Numbered from the stretch's first letter, positions 45,085 through 54,953 are shown. The stretch: DNA of 64,000 nt from Dryocola sp031988645 (GCF_051307045.1 NZ_CP150452.1:310001-374000), one strand, 5' to 3'. Notes: generated by a model not told the origin, from the sequence alone. Numbers and translations are program-made.

Positions 45085-47631
45085 ACGATTTCCTCCGCTT
45101 CAACCATAGTGACTGGAATACGCTCGTAAGGCGTGGCCGGGCGATGCTGTTCGCGCTCGGATACGACCTGCACGTTCGGATCGCGCTGCGGGCTGTTGAT
45201 AAAGTGTCTGAAGCGAACCTGCGCTTCCGGCTTGTTCACCGTTTCGGTCCACTCACAAATCACTTTCTCGCGCAGACGCGTCAATTCAGTTTCAAGCTGG
45301 GCGTTCAGGCCCAGTTTGTCTTCGATGATGACTTGTTGCAGATACCCGATGCCGCCTTCCAGGTTTTCCAGCCATACGGAGGTACGGGTCAGCTTATCCG
45401 CGGTGCGGATGTAGAACATCATGAAGCGGTCGAGATATTTGATCAGCGTGTCGCGATCGAGGTCTGCCGCCAGCAGATCCGCATGGCGCGGTTTCATGCC
45501 GCCGTTGCCGCACACGTACAGATTCCAGCCTTTTTCGGTGGCGATAATGCCCACGTCTTTACCCTGCGCTTCCGCGCATTCGCGGGTGCAGCCGGAAACG
45601 CCGAACTTCATTTTGTGCGGGGTGCGGATGCCCTTGTAGCGGTTTTCAAGCTCGACGCCGAAGCCTACGCTGTCGCCCACGCCGTAACGGCACCAGGTGC
45701 TGCCGACGCAGGTTTTCGCCATGCGCAGCGCTTTCGCGTAGGCGTGGCCGGTTTCAAAGCCCGCTTCAATCAGCTGGCGCCAGATCTCCGGCAGGTCGTC
45801 TTTCTGCGCGCCGAACAGGCCGATACGCTGGGAGCCGGTGATTTTGGTGTACAGGTTGTATTCACGGGCGATACGGCCGACGACCATCAGGCCTTCAGGC
45901 GTGATTTCACCGCCGGCGGAACGTGGGATCACCGAGTAGGTGCCGTCTTTTTGGATATTGCCGAGGAAGTTGTCGTTGGTGTCCTGCAGCGGGGTGTGCA
46001 GCGGTTCGAGAATATAGTCGTTCCAGCAGGAGGCGAGCAGGGAGCCGACGGTTGGCTTACAGACTTCGCAGCCGTAGCCCTGGCCGTATTTGCTCAGCAG
46101 CTCGTCGAAGGATTTAATCCCTTCCACGCGGATAAGATGATAAAGCTCCTGGCGGGAGAACGCGAAGTGCTCGCACAGGTTGTTGTTTACTTCGATGCCC
46201 TGTTTGGCCAGCTCGGCGTTCAGCACCTGGGTTACCAGCGGAATACAGCCGCCGCAGCCGGTACCGGCCTTGGTTTCCGCTTTCAGCGCCGCCACGGTGT
46301 GGCAGCCTTTATTGATGGCGTTAACCAGGTCGCCTTTGGTGACGTCGAAGCAAGAACAGATCTGCGCGGTGTCCGGCAGTTTGTCTACGCCGATGGAAGG
46401 TTTGCCGCTGCCTGCGTGCGCAGGCAGAATCAGCGCGTCCGGGTTTTCCGGCAGCTCAATGGCGTTCAGAACAAGCTGCAGCAGGTTGCCGTAATCGCTG
46501 GTGTCGCCCACCAGCACCGCGCCCAGCAGGGTTTTGTTGTCTTCGCTGACCACCAGGCGTTTATAAACTTCTTTGCTTTCGTCGAGATAAACGTAGCTGC
46601 GTGAGTTTGGCGTGCGGCCGTGCGCGTCGCCAATGCCGCCCACGTCCACGCCCAGCAGCTTGAGCTTGGCGCTCATGTCCGCGCCTTCAAAGGCGTTTGC
46701 GTTGTTCAGCAGGTGATCCGCGGTAACCTGGGCCATCTTGTAGCCCGGCGCCACGAGACCGAACACGCGGTTATTCCAGCTGGCGCATTCGCCGATAGCG
46801 TAGATGTCCGGGTCGGAGGTCTGGCAGCTGTCGTTAATCACGATACCGCCGCGCTGCGCTGTGGCAAGGCCGCACTGGGTCGCCAGCTTATCACGCGGAC
46901 GGATACCGGTTGAGAAGACGATAAAGTCGATTTCAAGCTCGCTACCGTCGGCGAAACGCATGGTTTTACGCGCTTCTTTTCCTTCCTGAACAATCTCAAG
47001 GGTGTTTTTGCTGGTGTGAACGCGCACGCCCATGCTTTCGATTTTATTGCGCAGCTGCTCGCCGCCCATCTGGTCGAGCTGTTCCGCCATCAGCATCGGC
47101 GCGAATTCGATAACGTGGGTTTCCACGCCAAGGTTTTTCAGGGCGCCCGCGGCTTCCAGGCCGAGCAGGCCCGCCGCCGACCACGGCGCCGCGTTTGCTA
47201 CGGCGCGCGCAGGCTTCGATAGCGTTCAAGTCTTCAATGGTGCGGTAGACGAAGCAGTCCTGCGTTTCGGACCCTTTAATCGGCGGGATCCACGGATAGG
47301 AGCCGGTAGCCATAACCAGCTTGTCGTAATACACGGTACGGCCGGTATTCGAGTGGATCACTTTTTCCTGGCGATTGATGGTGATGGCGCGTTCGCCCAC
47401 CAGCACGTTGACGCCGTGCTTCTCGTAGAAGCCGTCGCGGACCAGGGATAATTCTTCAGCGGTATGGTGGGAAAAATAGGAAGAGAGATGCACGCGGTCA
47501 TAGGCTTTGCGCGGCTCTTCACAAAAGACGGTAATGTCGAACTCGCCGGGCTGGGCCTTATCAAGTAAGTCCTCGATAAAGCGATGGCCGACCATGCCAT
47601 TACCGATAATTGCGATTCTGACTTTGCTCAT
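45081..47631 (-). CDS. nirB: Nitrite reductase (NADH) large subunit NirB (frameshifted as sequenced)
   Basis: FAD, [2Fe-2S], [4Fe-4S] and siroheme enzyme that reduces nitrite to ammonium with NADH. The start is ATG 47631 (MSKVRIAIIGNGMVGHRFIE). The frame shifts near residue 153, where GGC GGC GGC CTG CTC GGC has become GGCGGCGGGCCTGCTC (47168-47172), inside the NADH-binding GGGLLGLEAAG loop. After it come the BFD-like ICSCFDVTKGDLVNAI and GTGCGGCIPLV, then the siroheme/4Fe-4S cysteines (TCVGSTWCRYG, SGCTRECAEAQGKDVG). One base less gives 849 aa (E. coli 847). The break is probably artefactual. Confidence 0.96.
47168..47172. other. GGCC+1 insertion breaking nirB
   Basis: The coding strand reads GTCGGCGGCGGGCCTGCTCGG; GTCGGCGGCGGCCTGCTCGG is needed for V-G-G-G-L-L-G. 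One extra G is present. Confidence 0.87.
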
Positions 47632-47689
47632 AATTGCCTCAATTTCTTTTCTATTACCGCCTACCTTAACGATTCAGCAAAGGCGATTA

Positions 47690-47703
47690 TTGATGCAAAT
47701 CAA
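47690..47703 (-). promoter_or_regulatory. FNR site of nirB
   Basis: TTGAT-GCAA-ATCAA, a perfect pair of FNR half-sites, about 60 bp upstream of the nirB start. E. coli nirB has TTGATTTACATCAA in the same context, as I recall. Confidence 0.88.
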
Positions 47704-47716
47704 ATACGCCTTTGTA

Positions 47717-47732
47717 TACCACTTAAGGAGTA
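47717..47732 (-). promoter_or_regulatory. NarL/NarP 7-2-7 site of nirB
   Basis: TACCACT-TA-AGGAGTA, two heptamers in inverted 7-2-7 arrangement, centred 28 bp from the FNR-site centre and close to the E. coli TACCCATTAAGGAGTA. It allows nitrate/nitrite control of nirBDC-cysG. The remaining interval up to 47917 contains no gene that I can see. Confidence 0.82.
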
Positions 47733-47917
47733 TATGGTTGATTTAAATAGTTTTTTTATAAGTTATGGAATTGGTTGGTTTTTCGTCAAAAGCCCGCGGC
47801 GAGGGCAGGAGAGGGCTTGCCAGGCGTGAAGTAAAAAAAGAGTAATAAGGATGATAAAAAACTGAGTAACAGGCGCCGGAGACGACCGAAAGCAGAGAAG
47901 ACGTGCCGGAAGGGAAA

Positions 47918-47941
47918 CCCTCTCCCGAAGATGGGAGAGGG
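47918..47941 (-). terminator. Hairpin downstream of tsgA
   Basis: CCCTCTCCC-GAAGAT-GGGAGAGGG, a perfect 9-bp stem 8 bp after the tsgA stop. It may end tsgA transcription, or be a member of the CCCTCTCC-type intergenic repeat family. The T tract is poor. Confidence 0.6.
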
Positions 47942-47948
47942 GTCGGGC

Positions 47949-49136
47949 TTAGTGCGCCGCCGCCGCCGTATTATGCTGGCGGTGTTTGGTCACCAGACCA
48001 AGCGCCATGCACATGACGAAGACCACCGCATACAGGCCGTTTGCGGTCTGTAGCGCCGCGTGCGGGCCGCTGTGGGCCACAATCGGGCCGGTGACCACGA
48101 AGGTCAGCATGGTGCCGATGGTGCCGCAGGTCAGCACGAAGTTAACCAGCTTCGGCGAAGCGATTTTGGTCTGCAGGGAACCCAGAGTAATGATGGTGGT
48201 GTAAATTGCGCTGGAGAAGAAGCCCAGAGCCAGGATAAACCACGCCAGGTGCGCAGGTTCGCCGGTGTTGAACAGGTACATCAGCACGGTCGCGGCACCC
48301 GCCAGCACCATCAGAATGCGTTGCAGGTCGAAGAAACGCAGCACGAAGCTGAATACCCACATGCCCACCATATACGACATCCAGAAATCGCTGACCAGCT
48401 TGCCCGCGTCGTTGATGTTCATGCCGAGGCTTTTCGCGTATTCAGGAACCCAGGAGATAAAGCCCAGCTGGCCGAGGATGTAGCACAGCGCCGCTACGGA
48501 GAGGAACAGCACGCCGATGCCCCATTTTTCTTTCGCCACCGGCTGTGCGTGCGTTTCCTTCGCATGTTTGCCCAGCGCCGGGAATTCACAGCCCAAAGTC
48601 AGCAGGAAGATGGCGACGTACACCAGGCCGATGCAGACATAGACCCAGTACCAGTTAATGCTGCGCGCCAGAAGAATCGCGGCGACCATCGGGAAAATCA
48701 TCCCTGCCATGCTGAAGAAGGAGTCGGTAAACAGCAGGCGGGAACCGCGCTGACGGCCTTCATACATATGGGTGATGAGGAAAGTACCGATCGACATGGT
48801 AATGCCGCTGACCAGACCCAGAACGAACATCGAGGCGGAGAAGATAGTCAGGTTATGGCCCAGAATCAGGCCGGCTACCGCCAGTACCATCAGCAGGAAG
48901 CCAAAACGCAGCTGCGTTTTCAGCGGCACAATTTCCATCAGCCAGGCATTCAGGAAGATTGAAATCAGAATGCCAGCATTCAGGAAGGTAAAGGTGTTGC
49001 TCATGCTGGAGACGGGCAGCTGGAAATATTCTGCGATGTTTCCCATCACCATCCCGGTGACAATCACCAACGCGCCGGTCAGGGCGTAGGAGAAAAAGCT
49101 GATCCATAGCAGCTTGGTACGGTTGCTGTTAGTCAT
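47949..49136 (-). CDS. tsgA: MFS transporter TsgA
   Basis: Major-facilitator protein, named for tellurite/selenite resistance regulation; substrate unknown. It has 395 aa (E. coli 393). Twelve hydrophobic segments can be followed, with MFS-like loops such as THMYEGRQRGSRLLFTD after TM4. A His-rich tail (TKHRQHNTAAAAH) closes it. It sits upstream of nirB on the same strand, with a 317-bp regulatory gap. Confidence 0.95.
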   Translation of the reverse strand: MTNSNRTKLLWISFFSYALTGALVIVTGMVMGNIAEYFQLPVSSMSNTFTFLNAGILISIFLNAWLMEIVPLKTQLRFGFLLMVLAVAGLILGHNLTIFSASMFVLGLVSGITMSIGTFLITHMYEGRQRGSRLLFTDSFFSMAGMIFPMVAAILLARSINWYWVYVCIGLVYVAIFLLTLGCEFPALGKHAKETHAQPVAKEKWGIGVLFLSVAALCYILGQLGFISWVPEYAKSLGMNINDAGKLVSDFWMSYMVGMWVFSFVLRFFDLQRILMVLAGAATVLMYLFNTGEPAHLAWFILALGFFSSAIYTTIITLGSLQTKIASPKLVNFVLTCGTIGTMLTFVVTGPIVAHSGPHAALQTANGLYAVVFVMCMALGLVTKHRQHNTAAAAH

Positions 49137-49416
49137 ATCTTGCCTGTGAATAGAAGTGTAAAGCGCGTTGACAGCGCCGTGGGCGAGTGAATTTTAGCCG
49201 TGAACGTGATCGATTTAAACATTCAATGTAATTATGTTTAAAAATTACCATTCGTTTCATGAATCAGCTCACATATTTCAATCTGTAAAACAGATTCATT
49301 CGTGCAACTTATTGATTTATTGAAAAGTAAAAAACCGTAAAGGGCTGGCACCCGCCGCTGCTCCTCTTTACACTCTAGCCACTTGCTTCATTCACTGCCT
49401 TCGTAAGGAATTTCTG
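49137..49416. promoter_or_regulatory. tsgA-ppiA divergent promoter region
   Basis: 280 bp, AT-rich. CGTGATCGATTTAAACA at 49205 and TCAGCTCACATATTT near 49265 look like CRP half-sites, and ppiA is CRP/CytR-controlled in E. coli. No full site is convincing by eye. Confidence 0.45.
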
Positions 49417-49989
49417 ATGCTCAAATCGACTCTGGCGGCTGTTGCAGCTGTATTCGCCATCTCGGCTGTTTCCCCCCTTGCACTGGCGGCAAGCGGCGAT
49501 CCTCACGTCCTGTTAACGACCTCTGCCGGTAATATTGAGCTGGAATTAAATAGCCAAAAAGCTCCCGTATCGGTGAAGAATTTCGTTGATTACGTCAACA
49601 GCGGCTTCTATAACAACACCACCTTTCATCGGGTCATTCCGGGCTTTATGGTGCAGGGCGGCGGCTTTACTGAAGATATGAATCAAAAGCAGCCGAACCC
49701 GCCGATTAAAAATGAAGCGGATAACGGCCTGCGCAATACCCGCGGCACCGTCGCCATGGCGCGTACCGCGGATAAAGACAGCGCCACCAGCCAGTTCTTT
49801 ATTAACGTCGCGGACAACGCTTTCCTCGATCACGGCCAGCGCGATTTCGGTTATGCGGTGTTTGGTAAAGTTGTGAAAGGGATGGAAGTGGCCGACAAGA
49901 TTTCTCAGGTTCAGTCCCACGACGTCGGTCCTTACCAGAATGTTCCGTCAAAACCGATAGTTATCCTCTCCGCAAAAGTCCTGCCTTAA
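49417..49989 (+). CDS. ppiA: Periplasmic peptidyl-prolyl cis-trans isomerase A PpiA
   Basis: Cyclophilin-type proline isomerase secreted to the periplasm. It has 190 aa, E. coli length. The signal peptide is residues 1-24 (MLKSTLAAVAAVFAISAVSP, cut at ALA-A). Cyclophilin active-site blocks: TTFHRVIPGFMVQGGGFT, GTVAMARTADKDSATSQFFI and FGYAVFGKVVKGMEVAD. It is followed by yhfG-fic. Confidence 0.97.
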   Translation: MLKSTLAAVAAVFAISAVSPLALAASGDPHVLLTTSAGNIELELNSQKAPVSVKNFVDYVNSGFYNNTTFHRVIPGFMVQGGGFTEDMNQKQPNPPIKNEADNGLRNTRGTVAMARTADKDSATSQFFINVADNAFLDHGQRDFGYAVFGKVVKGMEVADKISQVQSHDVGPYQNVPSKPIVILSAKVLP

Positions 49990-50096
49990 TTCCTTGCGCG
50001 CGGGTTGGTTTGACCCGCGCTCTGCCCGCTCCCCGGCAACTGTGCGCAATGCCGCTTATACTTGTGGCAAACCAGTGGCGAAATAAGGGAGGCGAT

Positions 50097-50267
50097 ATGG
50101 GCAAGAAACTCACCGAGAAGCAAAAATCCCGTCTGTGGCAGCAGCAGCGCAGCCGATCTTTCCAGGCCAGCAACCGGCTGGAAGGCCTGGAAGTACCGCT
50201 GATTACGCTTACGCGTGATGAAGCTCTGGCGCGCATCAGCGAACTGCGGGGTCACTATGAGCGATAA
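50097..50267 (+). CDS. yhfG: Fic antitoxin YhfG (FicA)
   Basis: A 56-aa basic protein (E. coli 55) from ATG 50097 (MGKKLTEKQKSRLWQQQRSR), with GGGAGG ribosome binding site. The inhibitory antitoxin motif SxxxEG is present as SNRLEG (residues 25-30), which in class I Fic systems supplies the glutamate that blocks ATP positioning. It overlaps fic by 11 bp, so the two are translated together. Confidence 0.92.
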   Translation: MGKKLTEKQKSRLWQQQRSRSFQASNRLEGLEVPLITLTRDEALARISELRGHYER

Positions 50268-50859
50268 ATTCGGCGAAGGGCGCGATCCCTATTTCTGGTC
50301 TGGTATTCACGTGCTGCGCAACCGGCTTGATATTCGTGAGGCCGAGCGGCTGAAAGAGGCCGAGCTTCAGCTGACCGCGCTACGGGCGGCAACCATCGAG
50401 CTTGGCCCGATGCGCATGGGCCTGCCGTGGCTGTGTTCTATCCATCAGCAGCTTTTCCAGGACGTGTACGACTGGGCGGGCGAGTTAAGAAAGGTCGATA
50501 TCTATCAGGGCGATACCCGTTTCTGCCACTTCGAGTACATTGAAAACGAAGGCAACGATCTGATGCAGGAGCTGGAGGATGAACGCTACCTGAGCGACCT
50601 TGAGAAGCCGGAGTTTATCGAGCGCCTCGCGCATTACTATTGCGAAATAAACGTTCTGCATCCGTTCCGTATCGGCAGCGGCCGGGCGCAGCGCGTGTTC
50701 TTCGAGCAGCTGGCGATCCATGCGGGCTACATGCTCGACTGGAGCGAAGCCGAGCAGGATACGTGGCAAGCCGCGAACCAGGCGGGGGCGCTGGGCGATC
50801 TTAAGCCGCTCACGGCGATTTTTACTAAAGTGGTGAGCGAGGCGAGGGAAAGCGAATAG
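50257..50859 (+). CDS. fic: Fic-domain AMPylase toxin-like protein Fic
   Basis: 200-aa cell-filamentation protein, E. coli length, from ATG 50257 (MSDKFGEGRDPYFW). The Fic core motif is HPFRIGSGRAQRVF, near residues 135-148. Compared with the canonical HxFx(D/E)GNGRxxR it has Ile in place of the acidic residue and Ser in place of Asn; the similar E. coli K-12 protein has HPFRVGSG as I recall. The flap/N-terminal part LFQDVYDWAGELRKVDIYQG is conserved. It is paired with the yhfG antitoxin. Catalytic activity is uncertain. Confidence 0.93.
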   Translation: MSDKFGEGRDPYFWSGIHVLRNRLDIREAERLKEAELQLTALRAATIELGPMRMGLPWLCSIHQQLFQDVYDWAGELRKVDIYQGDTRFCHFEYIENEGNDLMQELEDERYLSDLEKPEFIERLAHYYCEINVLHPFRIGSGRAQRVFFEQLAIHAGYMLDWSEAEQDTWQAANQAGALGDLKPLTAIFTKVVSEARESE

Positions 50860-50892
50860 AATAGCGCGGTTCTTCTTTCTGCCGGAGCCGCC

Positions 50893-51457
50893 ATGTTACT
50901 GCTTATCGACAATTACGATTCCTTCACCTGGAATCTGTATCAGTATTTTTGCGAGCTCGGCGCCGAAGTGGTGGTAAAGCGCAACGATGACATTACGCTT
51001 GCGCAAATCGCCGCTCTGGCGCCTGCAAAACTCGTGATCTCTCCGGGCCCCCTGCACGCCGACCGAGGCCGGCATCTCGCTTGCCGCCATTGCGCATTTT
51101 GCAGGACGGCTGCCGATCCTTGGGGTTTGCCTCGGCCATCAGGCCATTGCCCAGGCGTTTGGCGCTGCAATTATCCGCGCAGACCAGGTGATGCACGGCA
51201 AAACTTCTGTTATTTCCCACAACGACAGCGGCGTATTCAGCGGCCTGAATAATCCTCTTACCGTGACGCGTTACCACTCGCTGCTTATCGACCCCGCCAC
51301 TTTGCCAGACGGTTTTGAGATCGCCGCCTGGACCGACAAAGGCGAAATCATGGGCATCCGCCACCGTACGCTGGATCTGGAAGGGGTGCAGTTCCACCCT
51401 GAAAGCATCCTCAGCGAGCAGGGCCATCAGCTGCTGGCCAATTTCCTGAATCGGTGA
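50893..51457 (+). CDS. pabA: Aminodeoxychorismate synthase, glutamine amidotransferase PabA (frameshifted as sequenced)
   Basis: Class I glutaminase that supplies ammonia to PabB for p-aminobenzoate and folate synthesis. The start is ATG 50893 (MLLLIDNYDSFTWNLYQYFC). After about residue 52 (VISPGP) the frame shifts at 51045-51052, where GGC CCC TGC ACG has become GGGCCCCCTGCACG. In the right frame the catalytic Cys loop reads LPILGVCLGHQAIAQAFG. GVQFHPESILSEQGHQ gives the His and Glu. One base less gives 187 aa, exactly the E. coli length. The break is probably artefactual. Confidence 0.95.
51045..51052. other. GGCC+1 insertion breaking pabA
   Basis: TCT CCG GGC CCC TGC ACG CCG is expected (S-P-G-P-C-T-P); one extra C is present in the C run following GG. 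Confidence 0.83.
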
Positions 51458-51545
51458 TTTTTTATTGCCAGCTAATGATTTTTTATGCATATTTCGTGAT
51501 TATATTTTCACGAATCTCTTCTGTATAAAACTGGATGGGGAATCA

Positions 51546-52766
51546 ATGGCAACTGAACAATCAGCAATTAACCGCGCGACCTTTGATGAAGTTATTCTGC
51601 CGGTTTATGCACCAGCCGAGTTTATTCCGGTAAAGGGTAAGGGCAGCCGGGTATGGGATCAGCAGGGTAAAGAATACGTTGATTTTGCTGGGGGCATTGC
51701 GGTTACGGCGCTGGGCCACTGCCATCCGGCGCTGGTGGCGGCGCTGAAAACCCAGGGCGAAACGCTGTGGCACACCAGCAACGTCTTTACGAACGAACCC
51801 GCCCTGCGTCTGGGCCGTAAGCTGATTGAGGCAACTTTTGCCGAGCGCGTGCTGTTTATGAACTCAGGTACGGAAGCCAACGAAACTGCCTTTAAGCTTG
51901 CGCGCTACTACGCTTCTACCCGCCATAGCCCGTACAAATCCAAAATTATCGCCTTCCATAACGCTTTCCACGGCCGCTCGCTGTTTACCGTTTCGGTTGG
52001 CGGACAGCCGAAGTATTCCGACGGCTTCGGCCCGAAACCTGCCGATATTATCCACGTTCCGTTTAACGACCTGCACGCGGTAAAGGCCGTCATCGACGAT
52101 CATACCTGCGCGATTGTCGTGGAGCCGATTCAGGGCGAGGGCGGCGTTACCGCCGCAACGCCTGAATTCCTGCAAGGGCTGCGCGAGCTGTGCGATGAGC
52201 ACAACGCGCTGCTGGTGTTCGATGAAGTGCAGTGCGGCATGGGACGTATCGGCGAACTCTTCGCCTATATGCACTACGGCGTGACGCCGGACATCCTCAC
52301 CAGCGCCAAAGCCCTCGGCGGCGGTTTCCCGGTAAGCGTGATGCTGACGACCCAGGAAATTGCTTCCGCCTTCCACGTCGGCGCCCATGGTTCAACCTAC
52401 GGCGGCAATCCGCTGGCCTGCGCCGTAGCCGGCGCCGCATTCGATATTATCAACACGCCGGAAGTGCTAAGAGGCGTTGCGCAAAAACGTCAGCTGTTCG
52501 TGAAGCATCTGCGGCAGATCGATGAGCAGTTCAATCTGTTCAGCGATATTCGCGGCATGGGGCTGCTGATCGGCACAGAGCTGAAGCCGGAGTATAAGGG
52601 CCGCGCCCGTGAATTCCTGTACGCCGCCGCTGATGAAGGGGTGATGGTGCTGAATGCCGGCCCGGACGTGATGCGCTTCGCGCCATCGTTGATTGTGGAT
52701 GACGCGGACATCGAAGAGGGCATGCGGCGCTTTGCGAAAGCCGTCGGCAAGATCGCCAAGGCTTAG
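51546..52766 (+). CDS. argD: Acetylornithine/succinyldiaminopimelate aminotransferase ArgD
   Basis: PLP enzyme of arginine and lysine biosynthesis. It has 406 aa, E. coli length, from ATG 51546 (MATEQSAINRATFDEVILPV); an in-frame ATG at 51465 lies too close to pabA. Motifs: NSGTEANETAFKLARY, the Asp of LLVFDEVQCGMGR and the PLP Lys in LTSAKALGGGFPV. The short interval to pabA holds an AT-rich promoter-like stretch. Confidence 0.97.
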   Translation: MATEQSAINRATFDEVILPVYAPAEFIPVKGKGSRVWDQQGKEYVDFAGGIAVTALGHCHPALVAALKTQGETLWHTSNVFTNEPALRLGRKLIEATFAERVLFMNSGTEANETAFKLARYYASTRHSPYKSKIIAFHNAFHGRSLFTVSVGGQPKYSDGFGPKPADIIHVPFNDLHAVKAVIDDHTCAIVVEPIQGEGGVTAATPEFLQGLRELCDEHNALLVFDEVQCGMGRIGELFAYMHYGVTPDILTSAKALGGGFPVSVMLTTQEIASAFHVGAHGSTYGGNPLACAVAGAAFDIINTPEVLRGVAQKRQLFVKHLRQIDEQFNLFSDIRGMGLLIGTELKPEYKGRAREFLYAAADEGVMVLNAGPDVMRFAPSLIVDDADIEEGMRRFAKAVGKIAKA

Positions 52767-52810
52767 CCGGGCCATAAAGCCTGCGTCATGCGGCGTTTAG
52801 CGGATGGCTT

Positions 52811-54901
52811 TTACCCTCCCTGCGGCCGCCGCAGGCTGCTGTTTAGCCAGATCCCATGATGCGGGCGCTGACGCCATGCCACTGAAGAAATGGTGTGCAT
52901 GGTGTTAAGATGCCCCAGCACCCGCTGTAAATGCTGCTCCATGGTGCTTAACGGCCCGGTGGGCAGCGCTTCTGCATCCAGAATAACCGCGTCTTTCGTC
53001 TCCCCGGGCCCGTCATATTCAAGCCGCTGCTGGCATCTTTGCAGGGCGATTTCGCACGCCTGCAGGTAACGCTGCGCCAGCTCCGGCGTGAGCATATTGT
53101 GTTCGCGGGCAAGGGTCGTCATCGCGTTGACATGCTCAACGATAAACTGGCTGTGCGTTACCCACAGCTTCATATCTTCCAGATAATTCGAGTTAAAGCC
53201 CGGCTCCTGCATCGCCTGGTTTAAGGAGTTAAACAGCGCGTTGTGGGCCTGGTTGACCCGCATGCGCTGCCAGGCCAGCGGCGTGGGCCTGGGATCGCTG
53301 CTTAAAATCAAACGGATGGCTTCCTGATCGGTTTCCAGCGCGTCGTGGGCGTTCTGACGCAGCAGGCCGCTTTGCCACTGTGGCCACAGCCAGACCATGC
53401 CGCCAAAGGCGATCAGGCAGCCGAGCAGGGTATCTATCAGGCGGGGCACAATGTATTGCTCGGCGCTTAGGGTGATCAGCTGCAGGGTATAAACGGCGGT
53501 AACGGTAAAGCCAATGGTCGCCCAGCCGTAGCTTTTGCGGATAAAGAGATAGCTTACCAGCGTGATAATAAGCATCGCGGTGAGCGCAATATACTGCGGA
53601 AAGTGGAAGTGCAGGGCGATGCCCGCGATGGCAAGGCCGGCCATGGTGCCGGCCGAACGGTGCAGAATACGCACCCTCGTCGCGCCGTAGCCGTTTTGCG
53701 TCACGAACATAACGGTCATCAGGATCCAGTAGGGCTTGGGCAAATGCAAAGAGGCGCCGAGCAGGCTGGCCACGGTCAGCATGACGCCGAGCCTCGCTGA
53801 GTTACGCAGCGCGGCGGATTTAAATGACAGGTAGCTTTTAAGGGCGGCCCACAGCGGCAGACGACGCTGGCGGTCCTCCATCAGGTCGCGAACATATAAA
53901 GGACGCTGGGTTCGCAGCACGCGCGCGATGCGGCTGAAGTGATAGTGGCAGAACTGCCCGACCGGGTTGTCCGGGTTCTGACGGGCAATTTTTTCCAGCG
54001 CTTCGATTTGTTTATCCATCACAAACCGCTTCGGGTAGCGGTGATAAAGGATATCGTCGGCCAGCACGCGTAAACGCGCCGCGATAGTCTGCGCGTTCCA
54101 GCGTATCACCGCCTCGGCGTGGCTTTGCTCGACGAGCTTTTGCACCTCTTCCGGCTGATGCAGGCTAACGGAGATGTGCTCCTGTAAATCGAGCGCCACC
54201 TGGAAGGCGCGCAGCAGGCGCTTGTAGCCGTTCTGCTGATTCGCCGCCAGCATGTGCAGCTGCTGGTAACAAACGGTGATCAGATCGACGGCTTTTTGCT
54301 GGCGGGCCAGCAAAGGCGGCAGCGCTTTTTCAGGATCCGTGTGCTGGGTCAGCAGGCCGTACTTGGCCTCGCAATAGTCCGCAAGCTGGCGGTAGAGCAG
54401 GCTTAAGGATTCACGAAGCGGCTGTTCGCGCCACATCCAGAACCAGAACCAGTTGAACGCTCCGTACCAGACGGTGCCGCAAACATAAAGCAGCATCGGT
54501 TTCCAGATGGGCATATTCCCGGCCATGCTGAGGGTAAAAATAGCGGCGATGAGCGAGGCGGGCAGCAGGCGGGCGTGGAGCGCGCTGATTTCGGCGGTGA
54601 CACCCAGCAGCAGCGCCATACCCAGAAGAATGACCGGAAGCGGCACGGGCGTGTACAGCAGCATCAGCTGCATCAGCAGACTGCTGATGGCGAACAGGCC
54701 GCCGCCGATGATTAACCGCTTGAAGAAGCGTTTATGAGGCGTATCCAGACCGGCAATATTGCAGCACGCGGGCACTAACGAGAACATCAGCCCGGCCTGC
54801 AGATTGCCCAGAATCAGGCCTACCGCCACGGGAAGACACAGCACCAGCGTTTGTCGCAGTGCGTAGTTAACTTCGGGATGGTAGATCAGTCGACGCCACA
54901 T
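52811..54901 (-). CDS. yhfK: FUSC-family inner-membrane protein YhfK
   Basis: Member of the YccS/YhfK family, thought to act in efflux of aromatic or organic acids; the substrate is not known. It has 696 aa, E. coli length. There are two blocks of about five membrane helices each, at residues 15-150 and 380-510, separated and followed by soluble helical regions. Typical stretches are IAGLDTPHKRFFKRLIIGGG and GYGATRVRILHRSAGTMAGL. It lies downstream of crp on the same strand and convergent with argD. Confidence 0.94.
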   Translation of the reverse strand: MWRRLIYHPEVNYALRQTLVLCLPVAVGLILGNLQAGLMFSLVPACCNIAGLDTPHKRFFKRLIIGGGLFAISSLLMQLMLLYTPVPLPVILLGMALLLGVTAEISALHARLLPASLIAAIFTLSMAGNMPIWKPMLLYVCGTVWYGAFNWFWFWMWREQPLRESLSLLYRQLADYCEAKYGLLTQHTDPEKALPPLLARQQKAVDLITVCYQQLHMLAANQQNGYKRLLRAFQVALDLQEHISVSLHQPEEVQKLVEQSHAEAVIRWNAQTIAARLRVLADDILYHRYPKRFVMDKQIEALEKIARQNPDNPVGQFCHYHFSRIARVLRTQRPLYVRDLMEDRQRRLPLWAALKSYLSFKSAALRNSARLGVMLTVASLLGASLHLPKPYWILMTVMFVTQNGYGATRVRILHRSAGTMAGLAIAGIALHFHFPQYIALTAMLIITLVSYLFIRKSYGWATIGFTVTAVYTLQLITLSAEQYIVPRLIDTLLGCLIAFGGMVWLWPQWQSGLLRQNAHDALETDQEAIRLILSSDPRPTPLAWQRMRVNQAHNALFNSLNQAMQEPGFNSNYLEDMKLWVTHSQFIVEHVNAMTTLAREHNMLTPELAQRYLQACEIALQRCQQRLEYDGPGETKDAVILDAEALPTGPLSTMEQHLQRVLGHLNTMHTISSVAWRQRPHHGIWLNSSLRRPQGG

Positions 54902-54919
54902 ATCAGAAGTGTAGAGACA

Positions 54920-54953
54920 AAAATGGCGTGTTACCGAAGCGACACGCCATTTT
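54920..54953 (-). terminator. Terminator of crp
   Basis: AAAATGGCGTG, loop, CACGCCATTTT: an 11-bp inverted repeat just after the crp stop on the minus strand, followed there by TTGTCTCT. Confidence 0.8.

Noticed and set aside
45144..46604. 486-codon open frame antisense to nirB
   Set aside because: It is the mirror of a GC-rich conserved gene; its translation is rich in Val, Ala, Phe and Arg without recognisable domains, and no ribosome binding site is seen.
48060..48962. 300-codon open frame antisense to tsgA, rich in His and Gln
   Set aside because: The composition is what the reverse complement of membrane-helix codons gives; no family resemblance.
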